From Paramacrobiotus metropolitanus (lineage: Eukaryota > Tardigrada > Eutardigrada > Parachela > Macrobiotidae), in NCBI RefSeq assembly GCF_019649055.1, contig NW_026570237.1, forward strand, positions 124,001-188,000: DNA of 64,000 nt, in the 5' to 3' direction. Every line of letters starts with the position of its first letter. The first letter of the stretch is position 1. The position numbers and the translations under genes are program-made. Positions 1 through 10,309 of the stretch are shown piece after piece. The notes below the pieces were generated by a model that worked only from the letters and a program-made list of their open reading frames with translations, searched no databases and had not been told where the DNA came from.

Positions 1-821
1 AAGCCACTCCCTTGATATTCTTGGGGCAAAGAGTTATTCACAATCTCATTAAAGTTTGGTTCACTCAAGATAAACGAATGAGTTTCCGCCATTCCTTCCG
101 ATTTTGGTCTTTGAAATGCACGATATGACTTGCTAAAAACAAATACGATCATGTTAAATTGAAAATATACTCTGTTTTATACTGTGCTCCAGTTTATTTT
201 AAATTGTTTTATTATAATAATTATAAATTCACACTGCGTTTATTTGTACTGAATAACTTACGTTTTCCAAATCTTCCCGACAGCCATATCCAGTGTTTCC
301 GGCTTGGTGCGCTGTCTAGCACTTCGGGCGTAGAAAATAAGCGGCTCTGGATCCAGTAAAACCACGGAGTCGGAGTCTTCCGAATGGCTGTCGTCGTTCG
401 TTTATTTGTTACCAGAAAGGTCTTCTTCGTCAACGGACAGGATTTCATCGTCCTCAAAATCTTTGTGGAGTGCAGATTCATCCATAGAGTTACTGCTTGT
501 TCTAACAAATGCAAATTCGTTAGAAAACAGTTAAACTCATAAAAAATAAAACGAAACTCTTTTGCTGTACCGTTGCCGCTTTGACGGTGGAGATTCACTT
601 TGCGATTCCACTTCGCTGTCGGATGTCATGGCAAACTTGAGAAATTACTCACTTGGAAATTTCAGATATCACAGATAAAAATTTTATCAATTATCAAGTT
701 ACTCGTTCAAATTAATGTAGAACCAAATTGGTTGAAAACGGTATTTCATGCACCGCATTGTTCCACCCGGATTTTCTTATGCAGGCTATCGAATCGAAGC
801 GAACTTGTTACTCACATCCGG
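1..821. other. AT-rich stretch, no recognisable gene
   Basis: Short open frames exist on both strands here, but none shows a domain, a composition shift or a convincing start. I see no tandem repeat or RNA gene. It is probably intergenic or relic transposon DNA. Confidence 0.4.
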
Positions 822-916
822 TTTATGTTTATGCTGTACCTGCTTTATGCACTACGGCTTTATGTTTATGTTATGTTTATGCGGAAGCTCCTTATGTTTA
901 TGTTTATGTTTATGTG
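822..916. repeat. TTTATG microsatellite, imperfect
   Basis: The hexamer TTTATG recurs about ten times with interruptions. Two denser blocks lie at about 859-880 and 892-913. It is a simple sequence repeat, and the reading frames across it are artefacts of the repeat. Confidence 0.8.
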
Positions 917-1474
917 TTACCTACCTAACCTTCGACCAAAGGCAGCGGAACCTGAGAGTCAAACCGCCGGGCAGGCAATGCAAACGTTCGGAGACAATAT
1001 GGAAAGTGTGTTCCTTGGGACAAGTTTACCAGCTTGCCGGGATGGAGGAACTGACCTCGCGGTAAGCTGCCGACATGAGAAGCCGTGGTGACGAGTGACT
1101 CAACTCCATCGGAACAAACCGCCGGTACGGTCGGCATACGGCGCAAGTCGTAATGGGCCCAACTCGCCTCGAACGGCCAGCGTCGACTGCTGCCGAGGTC
1201 GCGTTGGATAGTACGGGTGAGCAGCATACTTATCCGACCGAACTGAGACTCCCGAACGCTCGGTACCGAACTAATTTGGACGTTTCAGCCCAGTTGTAGG
1301 TTTGCGCCCGAGCTTGCAAAGCGGCGGAGGATAATCAGCGGCGAGACCCGCGATCGATATCGACGATGACGATGCGACCGATTGAAGAAACTCACATTAG
1401 TAAAAGTGCGGCAACGACAGCCGGATCGACAAGTCGAATGGATCACCGCCAGCGTATGACGGTCCCGGCCAAGT
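917..1474. other. GC-richer stretch without assigned gene
   Basis: Composition rises in GC from about 930 onward. This may mark the body of the retroelement fragment whose protease-like segment follows. No gag-like zinc knuckle or other motif could be recognised. Confidence 0.3.
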
Positions 1475-1771
1475 GTGTTGCACACGGTTATGCGATCGGT
1501 GTCTACACTGGCCCGATCGAGCAGCGTCGACCGGTTAGAGTGCCCGGTTCGACACACGAAGTACTTAGTAGTATTCGGAACGACACCAACAACGGCGACG
1601 CTGGATACTGGAGCCATGACCCCGCTCATCTTCCAGAAGTTCTGCGAGAAGAACAACTTAAGAATGGAAACGCTCGGATACTGCAGGAAGATCGTCGGCG
1701 TTGGCAAAATAAAGGCGTTCGCCATCACTCAAGTCAAAAGGCCGAACCAGTCCATATACGTCCTGCGTTGA
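1475..1771 (+). pseudogene. Retropepsin-like aspartic protease fragment
   Basis: The 98-residue frame contains ATLDTGAMTPLI around residues 41-52. This fits the active-site motif of retroviral-type aspartic proteases: hydrophobic residues, then D-T-G-A, then small and hydrophobic residues. In such proteins the enzyme cuts the Gag-Pol polyprotein, and Asp44 would be the catalytic residue of each half-dimer. Only the first half of a protease domain is evident, and no reverse transcriptase follows before the frame closes. It is best read as a relic of an LTR retrotransposon on the plus strand. The parent family cannot be told. Confidence 0.5.
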
Positions 1772-1930
1772 GGCAGCACGGACGTATTGCCCGTGTTGCT
1801 CCTATAAGGTTACCAGGAAGATTCTCGGATTTGTGCTACACACCGTTGAAGAGACGGCAGCAAAATTAACGACGAGGCGACGGCTGCATCAATTCCTGAG
1901 GCATCGGCACAGGTTTGCCGTTCCCGCTGT

Positions 1931-2047
1931 GCCCGTTCCCGGCTGTGCCCGTTCCCGGCTGTGCCCGTTCCCGGCTGTGCCCGTTCCCGGCTGTGCCCGT
2001 TCCCGGCTGTGCCCGTTCCCGGCTGTGCCCGTTCCCGGCTGTGCCCG
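1931..2047. repeat. 16-bp tandem repeat, about 7.3 copies
   Basis: The unit GCCCGTTCCCGGCTGT is repeated head to tail without visible divergence, so the array is recent or still slipping. Because 16 is not a multiple of 3, no frame gives a constant peptide, which argues against a coding role. Confidence 0.95.
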
Positions 2048-2445
2048 TCTAAAACCGTCGACGCACGGTTGTTTTGAAAATAAGTCTTAATTCGACTAAC
2101 GGCTAGGAAAACATAAAACATAAGAAAACCTAACAATATTTCCTTGGAAATTGAAATTTAACCCACGAAACTTAAGAATTACATAAGAAGGTCGATGAAA
2201 AGTTCATCTTTTGGAAGGCGAAGGCGAATGCGCACCGCTCAAAAGGAGGAGAAGGCGGAAGGCAAAGGCGAAGCCACTCATGCATAGCCTTTTAACAGTG
2301 ACACATTTTTAGTTGGACTGTCTCGTTGCTCTGTAACGCTCTGTAAGATTCTGTTTGAAGTATTTAACGCCGTCTTAGAGAGCTTCTGGCACTTTACCGT
2401 ACAGAGCTCATTGAAAGTGCGTGGCGAGACAGGCTGCAATAATGG
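2048..2445. other. Non-coding stretch between two repeat arrays
   Basis: Nothing supportable as a gene. A purine-rich patch near 2216-2275 repeats GGCGAAGGCGAA-like words. Confidence 0.4.
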
Positions 2446-2615
2446 TGTGGCAAAATAGCCAACTGACTATTTTGCCGACCACAGTGCGGCAAAATAGCTG
2501 AGCAGCTATTTTAACGCAGTGTGCGGTAAAATAGCCAACAAGTTATTTCGCCCACCATAGTGCGGCAAAATAGCCAACTGGCTATTTAGCCGCAAACACT
2601 GCGGCAAAATAGACA
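2446..2615. repeat. Tandem array of palindromic 37-39-bp units
   Basis: Five units start near 2447, 2485, 2522, 2560 and 2599. Each begins with TGCGGCAAAATAGCC or a close variant. In most units this is followed by its own reverse complement (GGCTATTTTGCCG-like), so each unit can fold into a hairpin. Arrays of short palindromes like this are often found inside or at the ends of foldback and TIR elements. No flanking target duplication could be made out. Confidence 0.8.
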
Positions 2616-2908
2616 CTTCGTTTAATTTTTAACATCTGCTATAGTACTCGTTTTCCAGCGAAATCTATCAGCGATCTTCCGATCCATGAAAAGCCTTTTC
2701 TGAAAATAATCCTGAAAAAAAGCTATTCGGTGTCTTGCTGGGTTAACTTGTTCGCTTTGAGGTGGATGGAGTAATCATCGGTAGAATACACAATTCCTCC
2801 ACCTCTAACTTCAAATATCTGCGGGTGGGACCTGACTCAACGCAGAGTACAGCATTGCAAGTTCTTTTGAGCCTATTTTGTTCTCCAGGGATGCCATCAG
2901 CGGTTTTT

Positions 2909-3322
2909 TCATGCTGCTGAGATATCAGGATCAGGAAATGAGTCCACTTCAACAACCTCCTCGGAAGCGGTTGCAGTAACTGGAATTGTGTTCAGTTCAT
3001 CATCGAATATGATAAAGTCGATACCTTCGGGAGATTCGTGAAATTTCTTTTTACTCGGAACCCGCGGATGATTTTGAGAAAAACAAGAGACACCGTTTCC
3101 AGATACTTTTATGTTAAATTTCGTTGAAATGCTGATTGAGATTGGCGCTTCCACCAGAAAGTGAAGGGATATGAATTCAAAAAGACCGATTTCATTAATA
3201 CAATTCTCGCACTCCTTCGCTGTTTTCCTGACAAGCACTTGGTTACCTATAATGCAACGCCGCAGCAACTGGTACAGCCAGTGTTTTGAGTCTATGATCT
3301 GCAAGTACTTAACTATCATCAT
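2909..3322 (-). CDS. Hypothetical protein, 137 aa
   Basis: The frame starts with two methionines and has a helical N-terminal part (YLQIIDSKHWLYQLLRRCII). A beta-rich middle and an acidic C-terminal tail (SEEVVEVDSFPDPD) follow. I do not recognise a family. Length and composition are compatible with a gene fragment or exon, but no splice sites, promoter or homologue could be checked, so it may be a chance frame. Confidence 0.25.
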   Translation of the reverse strand: MMIVKYLQIIDSKHWLYQLLRRCIIGNQVLVRKTAKECENCINEIGLFEFISLHFLVEAPISISISTKFNIKVSGNGVSCFSQNHPRVPSKKKFHESPEGIDFIIFDDELNTIPVTATASEEVVEVDSFPDPDISAA

Positions 3323-4513
3323 TCAGCTTACATACATGGATAAGTGCAAGTACAATATCCTGTGTTGCGCTTTACGGGTTGATGAAGTTGATTATGTAAT
3401 AGACCTTAAAAGTTGGCCTAAATCTAATGAGCGATCAATGCTATTAAAAGTAGAAAATGTAAGAGATACTTCATAAGGGAAAGTTACTACCATTACACGC
3501 AAAGGAAAGTACTACCATTACGCGTAACCAAATATATAATGTACGAGTATTTTACTGGGCACTCAGACAGAAAGACCGCGTCAGCAGCTAATTGTTGGAT
3601 TGAATTCGGACAGCATCCGATGGCACCTGTTTGCATGCATCCTGCCTGTTCAGTCACCAAACTTTTGGGCAAAAGCAACTTATTTTTCTGATTAAAACTA
3701 CAGATAAGTCCTGCTTGTTTTCAAGCAAATTCAACACTAAGTGTGCACACAGTGTAAATATTAGGCAGCACAAAGAATGTAGGCGTCCTTTGACGTTAGT
3801 TCACATCCACCGGGAACTGCCGCGCGTCAATGTATTGGAGTATATGCTGTTGCATATTTACAAAAATATATAAGTAATTAATATAATTATATTAACGTGC
3901 ACTTCCGTGCTTCAACTAGAAAGAGCGCTATTTAGCGCTTTTCTCTGTGATATGTGAACTGCACACTTTGGTTCCATTTCCAAGTAGTACACATAGAGCA
4001 ACTGCACAGAGGCTGCTGCTCCATCACATTTTCAGAGGCTGAAATGGCACCGGTAGAGCTTTCCAGTGGGATATCGCATGAGTTCAGTGTGATGTTATTC
4101 CGTCCCGCTTTCCCTTATTTATATTCACGTTACGACGGCATGCGGGTTGCGCAACACGAAGAGTGAACAGATGTTTGAGCTGACATTGCTGTTGAAACGG
4201 CCATACACATGAGGATGTAAAGCAATGCTAATGGAGATGCACCAATAGCCGATCTTTCCATCAGTGATTGTTCCAGTACGACGTCCGGCATCATCCAGTA
4301 GGATTCCAGAAGAATAATTACACATATGGCCCCGACGACAGCAGCACATGGTATTTTATAATAACGATTGCCCGCGGAAGTCATCGGTTGATCGTTTTTG
4401 ATTAAAGCGCTGTGATTAAGTTTTGTAATTTTTTTCTACATATCTGAGCAAGTTGATAGGCCTGCTGGAGTTTCCATTGCAGGCTTTCCAAATAATCAGT
4501 GATTGATTCGTGA
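3323..4513. other. No recognisable gene
   Basis: Several frames of 60-85 codons exist. One on the minus strand (4130-4384) has a hydrophobic run that could be a membrane segment, but there is no family match or regulatory context. GC content rises sharply at about 4500, where the next locus begins. Confidence 0.35.
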
Positions 4514-4750
4514 GTCAGTCGACCAGCAAGCGCTTCGGAAACAGAAACCGACAGCGATATCGAGTGGTTCGACATACCCGATCCTATTCCAGTACCAGGC
4601 CTGTCGGACCCACCAGACAAAGACGTTAATCCCCTATTGGAGGCCCCAGCGGAGATACAGGAACGGTTGGACCTGATTATGAGGGCCAACGTTACGCAAG
4701 GGCAGACCGGCTTATGCGGACGACTTTCCTGTGACACTCCAACCGGCTAA
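4514..4750 (+). pseudogene. Acidic N-terminal fragment of module 1
   Basis: This open frame of 78 codons lacks an upstream ATG. It contains an acidic stretch ending in an aromatic residue (ETETDSDIEWFDIPDP) and a proline-rich segment, then a short helical part. Similar acidic-tryptophan stretches occur at about 6020-6050 (DSWDDSDNWAV) and 9190-9220 (SDDGEIQWTLL). I take it as the N-terminal part of the first of several related modules. The next module segment opens in another frame at 4731, so a frame change or a separate start is implied. Function unknown. Confidence 0.4.
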
Positions 4751-5738
4751 CGCCAATCAACCGGCCCCTCGGACTCTACGTCAACAGTGGGATGATGACC
4801 AAGCAGCAGCGGACCAACGGTTGCGCGATGCTGACACCGGGCCTGTTATCATGACGGTGGCTCAGGCACTGAGGATTCGGCACCTCATCACGGACGCCGA
4901 AGACATTGAGCGCCGCATAACTGACCGCATCCAAGATCTCAGCCCGTCTGACCGAGAAGTGGCCAGGTTAACGGACCAGCAGCAAATGCTGTCTTACTGG
5001 ATAGCTTTGCTTAGGGAAATTACCCCGAATAGTACGATGCCCACTGGCCTCGGACTGAGAGTTTTCGACATCTTAACAAGATGGATCTGTGAGGCTATCG
5101 AAGAATACTGGAAGGTCTAACGACCTGGCCCGTCAACGACGGCACGCCACAGTGACTTTGATCCGGTAAATGAAAGGCGACCATCACCAGTGTCCGCGCC
5201 AGCACCTTCGGCCCTGACATACGAACCAGTCGCCCCAGCGCCAGCTGGACAGCCAACTCCATCTGAATTGGCCCAGGCCCTAACGGTGCCTGGCCCAACA
5301 TCAAGCCAACCCATGGACACTGCTGGACCAGCTACAGCGGACAGCAGCATAGAAGTTCCACCGCAGGACGTCGAAATGGACGTGAGCCTGCTCGATTAAA
5401 CCTTTGAGCTTTCGCCGGAGAAACCGGCCGAATGGGAGTCGACAATAGCCCAACCGACTGGTGAGCCGACAAGTCCAATGGCTGTTGATGCGCCAACGGT
5501 GTCATCACAGACCACGCCGAAGCCAATTGAAGGCGACACATCTAGCGGCACTCTTATTGTCCGACCAACGGACAGGAAACCGACAGGAGGAAGGCCACAA
5601 CCAGCCACTCCTGCCACAACAAGCGGCCCACAGTCTCCCAGGTTCAACAAGAAGAAGAGGACTCCTCCGGAAGCAGAAGAGCCTTCTTCGCAACGGTCAC
5701 TACCACTTGGAGAGGACCGCGAGAGAACCTGGAACTGA
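4731..5738 (+). pseudogene. Module 1: helical domain plus proline-rich tail, two in-frame stops
   Basis: Residues 1-129 (to the TAA at 5118-5120) form a mostly helical domain with DLSPSDREVARL near residue 80 and a C-terminal helix ending EAIEEYWKV. The same frame stays open after that stop and after a second TAA at 5397-5399. Downstream it encodes a proline, alanine and threonine-rich tail and then a basic patch (FNKKKRTPP). So the frame from 4731 to 5738 is broken only by two TAA codons. Gag-like proteins of LTR elements and virion-associated proteins often combine a helical core with a disordered basic tail, but no zinc knuckle or known Gag motif is visible. Function unknown. Confidence 0.4.
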
Positions 5739-6360
5739 CTCGCCCAACCAGGCCCACTCTGCCAGCGTGGAGTGGCCCGCCAAAGGACTTAGACGTTCCC
5801 GGCCCTACCAGGCCTGGCCCGTCCATACTTAAACCAAAGAAGGCGAAACCACCGACTTTGACGCTTCGTGGTCTACCGGCCAAGAAGAAGAAGTCACCGC
5901 CAAAGAGTTTTCCTGGCAAGGGACACGTGCTTTCACCACCGGAAGCACCAGCATTTTCGTCAGGAACGACCCAGCCTTTGCGGGACGAACCTCCAACAAG
6001 GCGCCGTATCCGACTAACCCATACGGATTCATGGGATGACTCGGATAACTGGGCTGTTAGCGAGATCATAGAAGTTGATCTACGCTTAAATCTGACTGAG
6101 GAGGACATGCGCAAGCGACTACGCGCAGGCGATCCAGCATTAACGGACCACGAGATAGACCGCATCAATCGAGGCTGTCAATTGCTGGTCCAAGAGCGGG
6201 CAATCCTCATCAGAAAATTGATGGCCATCCGGAGCAAGAGCCAGGCCCTTCGCCAACGGAAGCTGCCTAGCGAAATTATCGAGCATGCCATCTACATTCG
6301 AGGCCCACACATGACCCAAAGGCATGGACAGTTGAACCGCGTCCCTGACCTGGCCAGCCA
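5739..6360 (+). pseudogene. Module 2: basic proline-rich segment then helical domain
   Basis: In this frame a proline and lysine-rich region (LPAKKKKSPPKSFPGKG near 5875-5925) is followed by an acidic-Trp stretch. A helical domain then follows with ALTDHEIDRINRGCQLL and AILIRKLMAI. This aligns by eye with the module 1 helical domain (DLSPSDREVARL, then a leucine-rich helix). It therefore looks like a diverged second copy. The frame changes near 6350, where the neighbouring frame takes over the same low-complexity style. The frame has no obvious own start. Function unknown. Confidence 0.4.
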
Positions 6361-7035
6361 GTGGAAGACCAACTCCCACCGGAGGAGGCAGAAAGTGAGG
6401 ACGAACGTCCTCAGCTGCCAGCGGCGTTCAGGAGCGTCTTGTTCAGTGAGGAGTCGGAGAACGAATCGGACGAAGAGTTGTACGAAAATGTCCAAAGGGC
6501 GTTATACGAGACCAGCCCGGTCCGGCCACCTTCAACGAAGGAATCGCCAAGCCGAAGCCGATCTCCAACCAAAAGCACCTATCCTGGACGCGCCACATCA
6601 ACTCCGGCGCGAATGCCCAGCATGCCGGTCGTCGAACCGGCGCCTGATAGGTTCACCCCGAGCCGGTCAGGCAAGTCCCCGACCAAAGAGAGAATGGACA
6701 CCACACCTCCTCAGCAGCCAACCATGACCATTAATGTAGAACGAATCGCGGCACCTACGGCGACTGCAGGTTCATCACTTGAGCCAGTAACGGTCACGGT
6801 TAGGACCCCTGCACCGGTTAGGACCCCTGCAGAATCGGCCAGACTGACGGTGCAGATAACTCCGGCCGTTTTGAACCGAGAAGTGGAAGCCGACGCGGCC
6901 CTGATGCCCATGAGTGCTCTCACTCCCATTGAGCAGAGACACTTAACGATCCATGCTGACCACAACAATATCCATTCCTGCTCACAAAGAGATAGGAGAC
7001 CAAGGAGCAGAATCGTATGGAAGAATACGATATGA
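6361..7035 (+). pseudogene. Module 3, N-terminal part: acidic and SPTK-rich region
   Basis: This 224-residue frame starts acidic (EEAESEDERPQL, FSEESENESDEELYENV). It continues with serine and proline-rich basic repeats (SPSRSRSPTKS) and a proline-valine-threonine region containing a small internal duplication (VRTPAP, VRTPAE). It ends near ALTPIEQRHL, which resembles the start of the helical segment in modules 1 and 2. The last residues (from about 6970) are out of frame relative to the helix that reappears at 7017. SPTK-type repeats are typical of disordered nucleic-acid-binding or phosphorylated tails. Function unknown. Confidence 0.4.
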
Positions 7036-7987
7036 TTACTGAATTGCTTCGGTCCTTGGTCCTACGGATGATAGATGACTACCGGCGCCGTCGTAACCAG
7101 AATGCCTTCCCTCCACCGGGGGAAGACGTGAGAATGGCTGAAGCCTTGTCGTCAAATGCCCCACCAACAGTGGTACTGCCAAGGACGCAGGCACCTGCAG
7201 CTTCGGAACCAATGTATACCTCACCGTCCGGACCTGTGGCCATAGCGCCACAACCAGAACTAGTCCAGCAGGAGGAGCCACCAAAGGCCATTTCGTCGAC
7301 ACAAGAATCAGCAGGCCAAAGCCAGTCAGGAACAGGGCCAACGGCCGCCGCTCCGATAACACAAACGGATATGTCTGCCAGAGTCGACGATATACCTTTT
7401 GGCCGTCCAGTAACATTCCCCATAACCGGGACACTGGATAATTTGGCACTTGGCATGGGTGTAATTCACTCAGCTAATTCCAAACGAAATAAGCAGCCAA
7501 GGAAAGCCAAAAACCCAGAGAGGGCCAAACCGGCCTCTCGTCCAACTTCTCCTCAACCGACGACCAAACCGGCCATTCGTCCAACTTCCCCTCAACCGAG
7601 TGGAAGCCAGGCGGCCACACGCCAACTCAGAACCCAGAGGCCGAAAGGAACCGCCAAAAGAAGCAAACGGCCAATAACAAGAAAAGTCAAGAGGCCAAGA
7701 TCGCCCAGCTTGAAAAGCGGCTGTCGGGCGACGAAGATGTCCAGGTCCTATCGGACAGTCCAGATAAACCCGTGGAGCCCGCATTATATCGCTCATGGCG
7801 GGACGAGGAGTACGAACCACGCTCCGGGTCAGAGCCGCCTTCGAAGGAAGTGATGCTCCCCTCGCCGTGGGACAATGAGGCTGTGTTACCAGATCCAGGA
7901 CCGGAAGCCACACATATAGAAATCCCAGCGGACCACTATATGCGACTAACCAGGGCAGCCGCCAGGGCGATGGGACGCGCAACGTGA
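7017..7987 (+). pseudogene. Module 3, C-terminal part: helix, disordered region and coiled coil
   Basis: The frame from 7017 opens with a helix (MITELLRSLVLRMIDDYRRR) resembling the last helix of module 1. It then runs through a disordered Pro/Ala/Gln region to about 7630. A change of frame there is implied. From 7640 to 7987 the adjoining frame is coding-like, with a strongly helical, probably coiled-coil stretch (KKSQEAKIAQLEKRLSGDED) followed by an acidic tail and a final helix rich in alanine and arginine. The two parts read as one decayed protein. No family is recognised. Confidence 0.35.
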
Positions 7988-8093
7988 CGAGGCATGTACC
8001 AGTGCCTCGTCTCCGTCCTCCGGTCCCGTATGAAATATAAAGGAAGAACACAAAGGCCTACCGCCGGCGGACCGTGTACTAACGGCACGCTTT

Positions 8094-8275
8094 ATGCGGC
8101 GGATGGTAACTCGGATTGTGGACATTGGACTTCTGGTCCGCACACACCGTGACTGGACTACCATGATGGAGCTTCATGCGGCTATCGGCCAGCAGGACTT
8201 TCCCGCAGCCGGGACTATCCTTTCCATCAGATATGCAGGACCATCCCTTCTCTGCAGCACCCAAGAGGCTCCAAC
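8094..8275 (+). pseudogene. Short helical segment upstream of the winged-helix protein
   Basis: This frame begins with ATG at 8094 and encodes a helical stretch (RIVDIGLLVRTHRDWTTMMEL). It overlaps the next frame at about 8276 in a different phase. It may be the N-terminus of the following protein after a frame change near 8225-8250, or a separate short protein. Confidence 0.3.
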
Positions 8276-9967
8276 TTGACCGACATTGCCAGAACATTCA
8301 ACGCGCTCTACTACCGTGGAGAGGAGGACCTGGATAAACTTACAACCAGGTTGGCAAATGAACTCATTGCGTTGGTCAAGGAGGGAGTCTTGGAAACAAC
8401 CAGCGCATATCGGGCGGAACCTATTCGCTTCACCGTTCCCGGATTCATCCCACAGAAGACCCAATGGTCTCTGTACGTGTCTCACGACGTAGGCACAAAA
8501 TGGGATCCGGACCGGAAGAAAGCAGTTGGACCGCCGAAGGACAAGTTGACCGGCAGAGCCAAGGAGGCCTACTTGATCTCCCAAGTGGCCAAACTACCTG
8601 GTCCAGAGAACTTGCCAGTTGAAACACCCCCTCGACCATCGGTCACTAGAAGGGAGGCGGCTGCACGACAAGAAGCCGAAGAAGAAATGCGCGAGGCCGG
8701 AATTCGACCCGTGCCAAGGGACAATGTTTCACTGCCTAACGCAGCTGGCCAGTCCAGACCTTCTTCGCCAGCTCCATCAGCCACATCAACAAAGAGTCGA
8801 AAGGCCACGGCTACAAAGAAGAGCGGGAAGAAAGGCCCGCCACCGGGGCGAGATGTATCGGACTCTGAGGACTCCAAACCGGAGGACTCAGAGGAGGAAC
8901 AACATGAAGAGGAGGATCAGGACCAGACCTTGGAATCCCACAAGTCCGACTCTGATGACGACGATGACCAAAGCCCTGGAAAACTTACCATGGATGTCCC
9001 ACCGGACCAGGATATGGAAACTCCGTCCGGTGATGAAAACCGGCCACCCAACGGTGACCAGGACATGGAGGACCAGGGCGGCGCAGAAGGCGCTAGCCAG
9101 GAAAGTCAGGCCAGCGTAGAAGACGCTGAGCCAAGTGGAATCGGTGCACCGCCCGAACGGGAAAGAGTGCGAGATTCAAACTCACCAGGCTCAGACGATG
9201 GTGAGATTCAGTGGACTTTGCTTGACCCATGCCCGGCCAAACCGCGTATAGTTTACGTGCCACCGCCAAGAACTACTGTGGCGAGGAAATGGCCCGGCGG
9301 AGATTCTTCTAAGAAGCCAAAGATCCCCAACACGGACGAAACATGGGCCTACATCAAGGCAGCCCTAAAAGCGCTGTCCCAAATGGGCACAACTCTCGCT
9401 ACATGGGGCTTGGCCTTCCAACTAATCCAGAAATGGAACGGTTCGCCAGTGGCCAAGCGCCAGGTGATGCGATACCTCCAGATGGCTTACAACGAAGGAG
9501 CCATCCTAAGGACCCACCTGCCCAACACGCAAGCCTTCTACACGTTCCCACCGGAAAAGCGTGATGAAGCGCCTCAAGGCTATTGGAAGTGGCGGAATAC
9601 CATCTTGGCAGTACTAACCACCACGCAACATCCCTTGGGCCTGACAAGGGGCGAGATGGTTAACCAACTCCTTGGACGATATGACTTGTATCCTGTGACG
9701 TACCATCCTCAGCTGATCGACGGGACTTAATATTTCCCCAACCAAGGTCGCCCCAACGGGTTGTACCAGATCACCGAGGACGTGCGATATATCGTGAGGA
9801 AGATGTTGCGCGAAGGTTTGCTCGAGCAAACCGTTGATGAGCCAGAAGCCTAGCAGCGGTACCGGATGAAGAACAACCCACCGGACCGTTATGGCCCTCG
9901 TCCCACTGAACCCGCCTCTTTGGCTTCAACCAAGTCCAAGAAGAAGCGGTGTACTTACCACAAGTGA
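8276..9967 (+). pseudogene. Multi winged-helix-like protein with acidic linker, two in-frame stops
   Basis: The frame runs 484 codons to a TAA at 9728-9730, stays open to a TAG at 9851-9853, and then continues to a TGA at 9965. N-terminal unit (about residues 1-60): LANELIALVKEGVLETT followed by a beta-like strand. The middle (about 120-320) is disordered and strongly acidic (repeated D, E and S, including five D in a row). C-terminal units, about residues 355-425 and from 440 across the first stop, again pair a helix ending in G-x-L with a strand (YLQMAYNEGAILRT; IVRKMLREGLLEQ). That helix-G-x-L-strand pattern resembles H15/winged-helix folds such as linker histone, but this is inference from pattern only. 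A basic tail (TKSKKKR) ends the open stretch. Function unknown; DNA binding is plausible. Confidence 0.45.
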
Positions 9968-10059
9968 CCTAGGCGTAGAAGTCGCATAGGGTCTAGGGGG
10001 TGATCCCGATATAATTCACCGAGCAAGAAAAGCCAAGTTAACAAATCACATGTAAAATT

Positions 10060-10236
10060 TCATAGGGAGAGCCACACCAGCAGCAGACATCGTCAGGCTC
10101 TCACTCCTACGGATATGAGTTGCCCACACCGACGACATACAACCAGATTCTGGAAAATATCAATAAAGCTATGGTTGACCAGGTGGCCAAACAGCTGATG
10201 GAAGGTGGACTGCTGGACGCCTTGAGAGGACAATAA
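10060..10236 (+). pseudogene. Short helical remnant
   Basis: In the frame ending with the TAA at 10234-10236 there is a Ser/Thr-rich start and a helix (YNQILENINKAMVDQVAKQL) ending in GGLLDALRG. The helix-G-G-x-L ending recalls the winged-helix-like units just upstream. No ATG and no family. Confidence 0.3.
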
Positions 10237-10309
10237 CAGCCAGCGCGTACCGTACCGTACGTACTGCCAGCGCGTACGCGCGTACCGTACGTACCGCGTA
10301 CCTACCGGC
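10237..10309. repeat. GTACCGTAC-rich palindromic low-complexity tract
   Basis: Words such as GCGCGTACCGTAC and GTACGTAC recur in alternation. Many are self-complementary, so the tract can form cruciforms. Confidence 0.7.

Noticed and set aside
822-1091. Coding frames with Tyr/Val/Phe/Met repeats
   Set aside because: They are translations of the TTTATG microsatellite in several frames.
1931-2442. CRISPR-like array of direct repeats
   Set aside because: The 16-bp units are contiguous without spacers and the context is eukaryotic.
5644-6168. Minus-strand frame of 174 codons
   Set aside because: It runs antisense to a plus-strand frame with module-like composition and has no motif; it is a GC-rich shadow.
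7470-8051. Minus-strand frame of 193 codons
   Set aside because: Antisense to the coiled-coil-coding plus frame; Arg/Pro/Ser bias is typical of a shadow frame.
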